Origin: Branchiostoma floridae
Lineage: Eukaryota; Chordata; Leptocardii; Amphioxiformes; Branchiostomatidae
Direction of reading: 5' to 3'
Assembly: GCF_000003815.2 (NCBI RefSeq)
Contig: NC_049990.1
Span: 629,105 to 693,104, forward strand
DNA: 64,000 nt
Position 1 is the first letter of the stretch, and every line of letters starts with the position of its first letter. Of this stretch, positions 10,035-18,356 are shown piece after piece. The notes under the pieces were generated by a model that saw only the letters and a program-made list of their open reading frames with translations, ran no database searches and was not told the origin of the DNA. A program made the position numbers and the translations under genes.

Positions 10035-10421
10035 TTACCGGTTGTTTTATATATTATTGGCTAAATAATTGTTTTCTCTGTATATACGACCTCTCCAATC
10101 AACTGTAATCATTTTAAGTCTGTGTCCTTTATTGTAACGGAATGTTTTTACGTGTCACGCCAATTTTAACTCGTTGCAAGTAAAATGTAATTCAGTCACA
10201 AGACTACAAGGTTTTACTGAAATAAACCATTCATTCAGACATACCTAATGACGCGAGGAGGGATCTGATTACATACTCATACACCTGCTGGAAGATGAGT
10301 GACACAACATTGAAATTCAATGATCCATGGCAGTAATGAGGAAGTTGAGCGAGAAGTCGTGCCGTTACCTCTAGATCTGGGGTTTGTTTCAAACATTTAA
10401 GGCACAAGCGAATGTGAAATT
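10035..10421 (+). promoter_or_regulatory. Upstream region and 5' leader of RTK 10422
   Basis: The last 90 bases contain GAGAAGTCGTGCCGTTACCTC, a diverged version of the leader CGTTACCTCTGG seen before the RTKs at 26289, 30573, 35666 and 50285. No TATA box is obvious. The start context is GTGAAATTATGG. Confidence 0.4.
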
Positions 10422-13250
10422 ATGGCAGTGAACTTTCAGGGACTGCTTGTTGTAACTTTCTGGGTTGTTTCTGTCAACCTTCTTTGTTCTGCTCGGGCCC
10501 AGGAGTTCGGCGTTTCTGTACCAGAAAACGTCGCTGTTGGGGAGACCATTTTCAGCCTACCAGGGACCCGGGCTGGAGAAAAAGCGGAACTTCCGTGTGC
10601 CAAAATAGAGGGAGATCCGTACGGCCGCTTTAATGTGACGAAGAACTGCACTATTGTGGTCGCCAACCCGCTGGACTGGTCAGTACAGTCGACATATCTG
10701 CTGACAATCCGCAGTGGAGTCCACAACACGAGAGTTAAGGTAGAGTTGAGTGACGTTGAGGGCTATCCTCCTGTTTATAACGAGACGTGTGAAACTCCGG
10801 TCAACCCTAACGGACAGACGGGAGATTTACTATACAGTATAAATTTCGCTTTGGAAGGTGTGACGACAGAGGGAGACATTTTATTTGTGAAAAAAATATT
10901 TACTGATGTGTCCGATTTCATCGTCCCCCCTGACTGGAAAACTGATCCTTGGATGTTTCACACAGACAACGATGATTGCAACATTCGCATAGCCTGGAAA
11001 ACTGATGCTGTATCCGATTTAACATTATTGCAAGATCTCTGGCACAATGACATTCATCAGCTAACCTGCACTGCGGCGTACTCACCCCCAATAGTCTTGG
11101 AATTGTTTAATCTTAAACGTGGAGAAAAGGCGGGTTTGGACCAGTTAAAAAAGTATGTTCCTGAATCAATCGTGAACGCCAAGCATTTCAACTTCATAAT
11201 TTTGGCCGCTTCGACATTTCCTACAACAAAAGCAAAGTCATACAACTGTGAAATTCCCCAATTTCGCACCCCTATCAGATCTTCAGAGAATAGGAGCGTC
11301 ATATCTTTTGCAAATATTGAATATCTGAACGGGCAAATAAAACCATTGGGCTGCCCAGTTGGAAAATACGGCTTCCTCTGCCACAAAACCTGCATCTGTA
11401 AGAACGGCGCCCGCTGCCACGGGTTTAACGGTGCCTGCAAATGTCCGCCCGGCTGGAAAGGTGTGTCCTGTGACATTCCCAAACAGGACGTCTCCATCAC
11501 GACGACACCTAGCGACCCTCGCGATATCTACATTTCCGCAAATATCACGTTACACTGCGAGGTACACCATGTCGACGTTGGGTACCTGACAGTTACAGTT
11601 CCAAATAAGTCGAACAAAGTAAGCTTTGGTATAAATAAGACTGTCTTTCACGTTCCGAACATACAACCAACCAACAACGGACCCTACACCTGCCAGGTCC
11701 GAGACACCCGGGGAAACACACTCAACACCACGTTTGTGCTCAATGTTACCAACTGTGCTCCAGACACAAAAGGTGCCCGGTGTGATGAAGTGTGTGGTTG
11801 CCTACAAGGTGCCAGCTGTGACCGCTGGGCTGGTTGTGTCTGTCCGCCGGGATGGACAGGAACCAGGTGTCAGAGAAAATGTCCCCATGGCACGTACGGT
11901 AAAGACTGTGCAAGGAAATGTACCTGTCAAAATTGGGCGACCTGTGACCCTAACGACGGCAGGTGTGAATGCCAAGCCGGATGGTACGGCATGGATTGTA
12001 GCAAACCATGTAAAGACGGTCGGTTCGGTTGGAGATGTCAGCAGTTTTGTGCCTGTAAGAACAGTGCTGTGTGTAGTAACGTGCACGGCAGCTGCGCATG
12101 TGTGACGCCATGGACAGGACCGGACTGTGACCAATTGCAGACAAGCAGAGATGAACCGCTGCTCGAAAGTCTGGTCCCTCTGGGCTCCTTAGTCTTACTT
12201 GTTGCCATAGTGATGGCAATACTCTACAAAACAGGCATTCTGGCTTGCTCCACACCCGACACAGCTGAGGAGGACAAGATACTTTTCGAGCTGAGGAGAA
12301 TGGAGCAGGATCTAGCACAGAGCCTACAGCCGGGCTGGCTGGGACGTTGGGAGAAGAAGATCAAACATCTTACTCCTGGTCCACTGATAGGAGAAGGAAT
12401 GTTTGGACTAGTAAGAAAAGGAAAGCTGCGCACACCTGAGGGAGAGCTCGCCGTTGCCGCCAAGACAGTTCGTGTTGAGGACTCACAGTCCTACCGAGAC
12501 TTCTACAGAGAAGCAGCCATTTTGGTAGCTGTGCACCAACAACGAGATGGCGATTGTCGTGAGTCCAATATTGTTCGACTTGTTGGGCTCATCACCAAGT
12601 CTGCGGAGAAGTACATTCTTCTGGAATATGCCCCAAAAGGCGATCTCTTGGGTTTCCTACGCCGATCTGGGAACATCAACGAAAAAGACCTATTTGGAAA
12701 TCTTCTTGGATACGCAGTCCACATAGCACGAGCTCTTCAAGAGCTGGAACGCTTGAGAATCGCCCATCGTGACGTGGCTGCTCGCAACGTCCTCATCACT
12801 GCCGATGACGTGGCCAAGCTGGCTGACTTTGGACTGGCCAGAGATGTCTACGCCGCTAATCAGTATATCCGAGCCAACCGTCCAGGCGTTGACGAACTCC
12901 TTCCGCTGAAGTGGATGGCGCTGGAGTCCATCGAAACCGGCGAGTACACCTGTCAGAGTGACGTCTGGTCCTTCGGCGTGCTGCTGTGGGAGATCGCCAC
13001 GCTGGGGAAAGATCCGTGCTACGATGGCAGGATGCAGCTGAGCTTTCTTCAGATGGTAGGGATTCTGAGGCAAGGAATACGGTTGGAGAGGCCGCCGGGA
13101 TGTCCAGAGGACCTGTACCGACTGATGAGGTCGTGTTGGCGCGACGTTCCAGATACCAGACCGACTCCGGAAGGGATAGAAGAGAGGCTGCTGCAACTGA
13201 GACATGCACTGCTTCCACATGACGTCATTGAAATGGAGACTGTGGTGTAA
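10422..13250 (+). CDS. Single-exon receptor tyrosine kinase, ectodomain type C (942 aa)
   Basis: Intact intronless RTK. Signal peptide 1-26; cadherin-like segment about 28-130 (VSVPENVAVGETIF); unique type C block about 131-305; EGF-like 310-350; Ig-like 355-442 ending in GPYTCQVRDTRG; three EGF-like modules 443-570; membrane helix about 580-607; kinase about 650-925 with GEGMFG, VAAKT, HRDVAARN (His near 782), DFGLARD and PLKWMALES. Activation-loop tyrosines occur in DVYAANQYIR. The tail after the kinase is very short, lacks tyrosines and ends ETVV, a class I PDZ-type ligand. EGF modules 3-4 are almost those of RTK 35666, whereas the N-terminal block differs, pointing to gene conversion. AATAAA lies at 13754-13759 and 13799-13804. 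Ligand unknown. Confidence 0.94.
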   Translation: MAVNFQGLLVVTFWVVSVNLLCSARAQEFGVSVPENVAVGETIFSLPGTRAGEKAELPCAKIEGDPYGRFNVTKNCTIVVANPLDWSVQSTYLLTIRSGVHNTRVKVELSDVEGYPPVYNETCETPVNPNGQTGDLLYSINFALEGVTTEGDILFVKKIFTDVSDFIVPPDWKTDPWMFHTDNDDCNIRIAWKTDAVSDLTLLQDLWHNDIHQLTCTAAYSPPIVLELFNLKRGEKAGLDQLKKYVPESIVNAKHFNFIILAASTFPTTKAKSYNCEIPQFRTPIRSSENRSVISFANIEYLNGQIKPLGCPVGKYGFLCHKTCICKNGARCHGFNGACKCPPGWKGVSCDIPKQDVSITTTPSDPRDIYISANITLHCEVHHVDVGYLTVTVPNKSNKVSFGINKTVFHVPNIQPTNNGPYTCQVRDTRGNTLNTTFVLNVTNCAPDTKGARCDEVCGCLQGASCDRWAGCVCPPGWTGTRCQRKCPHGTYGKDCARKCTCQNWATCDPNDGRCECQAGWYGMDCSKPCKDGRFGWRCQQFCACKNSAVCSNVHGSCACVTPWTGPDCDQLQTSRDEPLLESLVPLGSLVLLVAIVMAILYKTGILACSTPDTAEEDKILFELRRMEQDLAQSLQPGWLGRWEKKIKHLTPGPLIGEGMFGLVRKGKLRTPEGELAVAAKTVRVEDSQSYRDFYREAAILVAVHQQRDGDCRESNIVRLVGLITKSAEKYILLEYAPKGDLLGFLRRSGNINEKDLFGNLLGYAVHIARALQELERLRIAHRDVAARNVLITADDVAKLADFGLARDVYAANQYIRANRPGVDELLPLKWMALESIETGEYTCQSDVWSFGVLLWEIATLGKDPCYDGRMQLSFLQMVGILRQGIRLERPPGCPEDLYRLMRSCWRDVPDTRPTPEGIEERLLQLRHALLPHDVIEMETVV

Positions 13251-13938
13251 TTTTTCTCGCTCTGGAATGTTGTAAAAGAAAACATACCGCTTTCGTTTGC
13301 CATTTTTAAGAGGACATTTTTGTAGAGTCTTCCTTGGTGTGTTCAGTGCTTGTTTTGATATTTCAATCACTAAGTGTTGTTTTGAGGCGATTACTAAGTT
13401 TGAATTGAGAGCTGTACAGAATCTTTCTTGCTTTGCAGTGTACCAATTGCGACAGTAACAGTGTGTTTTGTTGATGTGATGGCTTGAGTGTTAAGATGGA
13501 GTTATGTACATATTACAGGCTTACTCAGTCAATGATAATATTATATAACTTACATCATCTCTCTTCCGTATTGTGTTTAAAGTTAATTTGCAGTGCTGTG
13601 TCTATATTTCACTGATTTTGTAATTCATCGGTGAAGGTATGAGACCGTTGAACTCTCGATCTTTATTCTATTAACATGTTTGAATACTTAGTATAGCTTT
13701 GAATACTAGTACTGTATACATGTATAAGATTGATCTTAGCAGCCTGTAGTCGTAATAAAAGTCTTTTCTCTACATTAAACCCACCACAAACGTTGTTCAA
13801 TAAACTTTGACCTGACGTGTATTGTAAAACATGCATCATAATTATACTTTACATCATGAACATTAATGTTAATATCCAGCTTCAGACAATCAGCCTAGCC
13901 CTGTAAGAAAGACTAATCACGAGTTGTTTACCACACGC
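13251..13938 (+). other. 3' UTR and flank of RTK 10422
   Basis: Likely 3' UTR with AATAAA at 13754 and 13799. The same 3' sequence follows RTK 35666 and RTK 50285, which defines one of two 3'-end types in the array. Nothing else is recognised. Confidence 0.6.
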
Positions 13939-14505
13939 CATTACGGACCAGCTACCGACGGCCGCACCTTGCACAACAACAGCCTGAGCCATTACGGACC
14001 AGCTACCGACGGCCGCACCCTACACAACAACAGCCTGGGCCATCACGGACCAGCTACCGACGGCCGCACCCTACACAACAACAGCCTAGGGCATTACGGA
14101 CCAGCTACCGACGGCCGCACGCTTCACAACAACAGCCTGGGGCATTACGGACCAGCTACCGACGGCCGCACCCTACACAACAACAGCCTGAGCCATTACG
14201 GACCAGCTACCGACGGCCGCACCCTACACAACAACAGCCTGAGCCATTACGGACCAGCTACCGACGGCCGCACCCTACACAACAACAGCCTGAGCCATTA
14301 CGGACCAGCTACCGACGGCCGCACCCTACACAACAACAGCCTGAGCCATTACGGACCAGCTACCGACGGCCGCACCCTACACAACAACAGCCTGAGCCAT
14401 TACGGACCAGCTACCGACGGCCGCACCCTACACAACAACAGCCTGAGCCATTACGGACCAGCTACCGACGGCCGCACCCTGCACAACAACAGCCTGAGGG
14501 ATTCT
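13939..14505. repeat. 51-bp satellite, block 1 (about 11 copies)
   Basis: Near-identical 51-bp units (CATTACGGACCAGCTACCG then ACGGCCGCACCCTACACAAC and AACAGCCTGAGC). In one frame each unit reads HYGPATDGRTLHNNSLS, but in the frame of the decayed exon at 14875-14994 it reads ITDQLPTAAPYTTTA. I take it as an expansion of that exon, not as a protein gene. Confidence 0.93.
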
Positions 14506-14869
14506 ACACGAGCTCCTGGCCAGAACGTGCAGCTAAAGCTGTGGGGCACACACGATGTTAGTCGATTAGTTTGTTCAATTGTTGTTTCTAATGTTGTTAT
14601 ATCTGTATTCATGTATTCAAATGTATGTTAAGTGGCACTGTTAAAATAAGTTTTTTTAACTTGAGTGCAGTGTCACTTTGTCCTGTCTGCTTTTATGTTG
14701 AATAAAAAAAAATAGAATAAAAAAGCTGCTCTTGTGGCTTGACAGGTATGTTGCTGCCGGTGGATAAACTTTAAGGGTAAATCTGTTATGTCCACATGTT
14801 GTTATAACTTAATCAGCATTGATTTCAGCCCCGCCCTGTAGGTAAGACTAATCCCAGGTTGTTTACCAC
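14506..14869. other. Satellite edge and spacer
   Basis: The satellite exits into a decayed copy of the exon end (TCTACACGAGCTCCTGGCCAG). The stretch near 14730 holds CTTGACAGGTATG, like the exon's donor site. Nothing else is recognised. Confidence 0.5.
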
Positions 14870-14874
14870 ACGCC

Positions 14875-14994
14875 ATTACGGACCAGCTACCGACGGCCGC
14901 ACTCTACAAGCACACCATCAGCGGTGCCTGGGGCATTCTGCACGAGTTCCTGCCTGGAAAGTGCCAGCTGAAGCTGTTCTCAGTGGCTTCAAAG
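14875..14994 (+). pseudogene. Best-preserved copy of the satellite's source exon
   Basis: Forty codons are open from ATT at 14875 to AAG at 14994, followed at once by GTATGT, a good splice donor. The peptide begins TDQLPTAALYKHTISGAWG and continues ILHEFLPGKCQLKLFSVASK, and the same frame is open further upstream (LIPGCLPHA). Its first half corresponds to the 51-bp satellite and its middle (YKHTISGAWGI) to the 37-bp satellite. No partner exons were found, so it is probably a stranded exon. The family is not recognised. Confidence 0.5.
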
Positions 14995-15023
14995 GTATGT
15001 TTCTGCGAGTGCATGAACATTTA

Positions 15024-15440
15024 AGGTATTCTGTATCGCCCGAGCCGAGGTACGGCCCGACCGCGGAAGGATTGGGCGAAGCCCGGAGAGCGATCCGACC
15101 CGCGGGAGGGCCGGGGCCGGGGGCGATACGGAATACACCGCGTTGTATTTCATCTATATCATTCCAACCCGAGGAAACTCAAGTTCATCGCAAAAAAAAG
15201 AGCCAAAATGTGACATTGATGCACATCGCATCAACTTTAGTCGCCAATTCAAACGAAAAAATCGGGCCAAGCCAGTGAGAAGCTGTTCGAATTTTCGACA
15301 GTGTGGCACACACAAACGAGTACTAATCGTTCGAATCGAATTATAGAACCCTGGGCCGGGTCGTACCGTAAAATACGGACCGGTCGGAACGCCGACATCA
15401 AACGTAACTCTGGACCGGGTATGATACAAAACTCGTTATG
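15024..15440. other. GC-rich inverted-repeat insert
   Basis: GGTATTCTGTATCGCCC at 15024 is mirrored by GGGCGATACGGAATACACC ending near 15141; the interior is very GC-rich, in contrast to the AT-rich flanks. A second GC-rich stretch (15345-15420) may belong to the same insert. CTCCAAGCAGATG follows at 15462. Class unknown. Confidence 0.4.
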
Positions 15441-15564
15441 TGCTTTAATCTGAGTTGAAATCTCCAAGCAGATGTTGGTTGGTAGAATGCGGTGTTTTGT
15501 TACTGTCGACAAGCCGTCACAAAACGTGTATCTTTCACACCAACATTTGCTTGTTGATCAAGCT

Positions 15565-15740
15565 ACTGTAAATGCATTTAATTTCGCGGGGATTTAATGT
15601 AGCGGTAGCAGGAAAAGGACTGTTCGCGTTGTTTTCAAGTTCGCGGTAGCACCATACACTGTAGTCTCTTACTGCCATGGAAAAATTTCCGCGGTGGTTT
15701 TAAGTTCGCGGCAAATTTGCAACGCGAAAACCTGTCTGCC
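15565..15740. mobile_element. Short dispersed TTCGCGG-rich element
   Basis: GTAAATGCATTTAATTTCGCG and several TTCGCGGT stretches flank CACCATACACTGTAGTCTC. This is the look of a compact non-autonomous element common in invertebrate genomes (from memory, not searched). The ends were not resolved. Confidence 0.45.
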
Positions 15741-16597
15741 TGCGCCTGTTTACGTCAAGGGCGCAATCTATTCTTTAAAAAGTAAAATGGCGGCCGACAA
15801 TAACAACTCCCAACACCATATCTATCTGCAGCCAGGAGTATTTGTATAAGTTATACATTATATCTACAACACATAGAAAAGAGTAAGCAACCACAGTATT
15901 GTGTATATATATATATATATAATTTTTTGTAAACGTTAGATTTAGTGATAACATTTATACAATAGATTTAGCAGAGATTTTTATGCTTAACTACTTCGTC
16001 TCAACCCCGGTTAGGCAGATATACCTTTCTGGGAGACTTGCTACATTTGTTGACTTCACATTATCTAAAAACACGTCAGCAAAAAGAATATTAATATCCA
16101 TGCAGCCAGTTGTAGACAATCAACACAACCATATCATATAATCACAGTGAGTTACACGCTGCAAAGAACAACGTGTACGTTGAATGGCAAAGTTTGCAGT
16201 GGAGCGAATGATAAGGAAGACTTTCGCTTCGGCGCCCGCAGCTACAAGAAGGACTCGTAACTAGATTACGGATGAACAGCCTTGGCCTTAAGCTGCAGGT
16301 GTCGAAGTGAAGACGTGTCTCGTGACTCATTTGCATAAATATGAGTATAGCCTTCTTTCTTAAAGTGTCATATTACATATTTTACTAAATTACTAAAGTA
16401 CTAAATTAAACGGTTTCCCTTACATTGAACCTGTTACAATTATTGAGCAATAAACTTTGAGCTGACTTGTATTTTAAAACTTGCATCGTGATTATACTTT
16501 ACATCGTGAACATTAATGTTAATATAAATCAAATACGCAGCCTCAGACAATCAGCCCCTGCCTGTACGTGAGTCTAATCCTGGGTTGTTTGTCACAC
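15741..16597. other. Spacer, partly RTK 3'-flank duplicate
   Basis: A (TA)n stretch lies near 15905-15922. From about 16390 (TTACATTGAACCTG, AATAAACTTTGAGCTGAC) the sequence is a diverged copy of the RTK 3' UTR end at 13770-13890, leading into another copy of the decayed exon. No gene. Confidence 0.5.
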
Positions 16598-16800
16598 GTC
16601 ATTACGGACCAGCTACCGACGGCCGCACCCTACACACCAGCACCCGGTGCCGAGTGCATTCTACACGAGTTCCTGTTCAGAAGGTACCAGCGGAAGCTGT
16701 TCTCAGTGGCTTCAAATTCTGTTGTGCATACATTTGTTATATGCCTTAGCTTACCTGGTGCTGAATTCTCCAAGCAGAGGTTGTGCAGAAGATTGTGACG
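16598..16800 (+). pseudogene. Second copy of the decayed satellite-source exon
   Basis: The frame SHVITDQLPTAAPYTPAPGA then ILHEFLFRRYQRKLFSVASN matches the exon at 14875-14994. The donor is lost (AATTCTG instead of AAGGTATG). CTCCAAGCAGAGG lies at 16769. No satellite expansion here. Confidence 0.5.
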
Positions 16801-17589
16801 TCCTCCAACTGTTGGCTGCCACGGTGAAAAAAGCTTACTAACAGTTTTTTTTTAATCCCAACGTCTGCTTGAAGGTTATGTTACTCTTGCAGTGGGGAAT
16901 GGGTGCTGCGCCGTGATTGTTTGTTTGTTTGTTTGTTTGTTGTTTTTTCTGACTGGTCTGCCATTACCGGAATTTCTGCAGATTGATCATGCCATCTCTC
17001 GAGGCCACAGTCCGGTTCAAATATTTTCCGGCCTGTTGTGAAAAACATTCCCTCCCTCTAGGCTTCAAAAATAGATACTCTCAACTTAAATCGTCTTTGT
17101 CTACATCTATATTTTTGTATGAGTACATCATGATTTAGTGATAACATGTATGCTATAGATTTAGTGGTAGTCTAGATTATTGATCGTTTTATTTTCTTCT
17201 GTTTACTATTAAAGGGTTTTGTCTCTTATTTTACATTTAGTTATCAAAACAATAGTAAAAGTAATGCATTGAGCCTACGTTAGAATATAAATGGAGATCA
17301 TCAATTAGTTGAGATAAGAGTTACTAAGTGATTCATTTCTATACAAATGACAGTTTGTAAGAAAATGTCAGTTACAAAATTTATTGGAGATATAAAACAT
17401 ATTTATGAGACGTATTACACAAAAAGAGTAAAAAACACAAAATGAACATTCAAACAGCCAGCATCAGACAATCAACAGAAGTCAACCATATCACATGATC
17501 ACAGTAATCTAAATCTGTTTGTTTCGCACTGCTGAAAGCAGAGGTTCGACTCCGGCGTTTTTGTCTGGCTTTACGTCTGTCGGTCTGTA
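16801..17589. other. Spacer upstream of LRR gene 1
   Basis: Contains a (GTTT)n stretch at about 16918-16940 and is homologous to 41460-42250 upstream of LRR gene 2. CAGACAATCA motifs occur near 17467. No gene is supported. Confidence 0.5.
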
Positions 17590-17750
17590 TCCTTATCTAT
17601 ATAGCTGGTATAACCACCCTTCGGCGTAACACACCAGCTTCTGTATCTGTATGGCCGGTACAACCACCCTTCGGCGTAACACACCAGCTTCTGTACTGTA
17701 TCTATATAGCCGGTACAACCACCCTTCGGCGTAACACACAAGTTTCGCAG
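17590..17750. repeat. Three tandem copies of a 55-60 bp unit
   Basis: Units contain CCACCCTTCGGCGTAACACA preceded by TATAGCCGGTACAA. They look like a multiplied tail of a dispersed element. The homologous place before LRR gene 2 lacks them. Confidence 0.75.
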
Positions 17751-17852
17751 GCACGCGGCGCGGTAGCAGCTGGTTATATTACACTGAACGACCCGTCACA
17801 CCTAGCTTTTGCACATCTATCTGCAAGCGTTCTTTAAAACTAGCCAGAGAAG

Positions 17853-18029
17853 ATGCCTCCGAAGAAGATGCCGGTCTCCTATAACTGCTTTGTCTCCCCG
17901 TTTATTACTAACACTACATATATTGATAGTTTGCCTTTAGCCCGTCATGTTATAGTAGACCGACTGCATGTAGGAACATGCAAAGAAATATCATCAAATT
18001 ATTTCGACGGGAGTGACTATAGGGTATAA
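17853..18029 (+). other. Small open frame, 58 codons, doubtful
   Basis: Begins MPPKKMPVSYNCFVSPF and ends NYFDGSDYRV. The homologous stretch at 42353-42476 stays open (PVSYNCFVSPFITNTTYIDS) but its start codon is lost and all the substitutions I compared change the amino acid, which argues against selection on a protein. It may be a decayed exon about 300-500 bp upstream of LRR genes. Confidence 0.2.
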
Positions 18030-18356
18030 ACGAACCGTGTAGTTCAGAAATAGGCAGATGAACGTTTCTGGAAGAGGTTTTTGCAATGTCCATTCATCTG
18101 TTGATTTCATCATCTAGAATGTGCAACAAAGTCAGAAATACGTCAGCAAAAAAGAGTAAACAATCTAAATATTAATATTCATTCAGTCAGCTTCAGACAA
18201 TCAACACAACCATTTCGCAAAGACCACAGTAATTTAACTGCTTGTTAAACACTTTTCCAGTCGATATTTACTTAAAAATTGACATCAAATTGCAATATAT
18301 TGACTAGGTTAGGTTTTACAGACGACGTTCCTGTTCTGTTTAGGTGACAGAACACC
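18030..18356 (+). promoter_or_regulatory. Conserved upstream region of LRR gene 1
   Basis: Nearly the same 330 bases precede LRR gene 2 (42480-42827), and the last 190 precede LRR gene 3 (55735-55923). Shared blocks include CAGCTTCAGACAATCAACAC, TTTCGCAAAGACCACAGTAA and CCTGTTCTGTT..GACAGAACACCATG directly before the start. No TATA box is assigned. Confidence 0.45.

Noticed and set aside
13924..14631. 235-codon frame of the 17-residue repeat HYGPATDGRTLHNNSLS
   Set aside because: The frame differs from that of the source exon, and unit number varies freely between cassettes. Looks like satellite, not protein.
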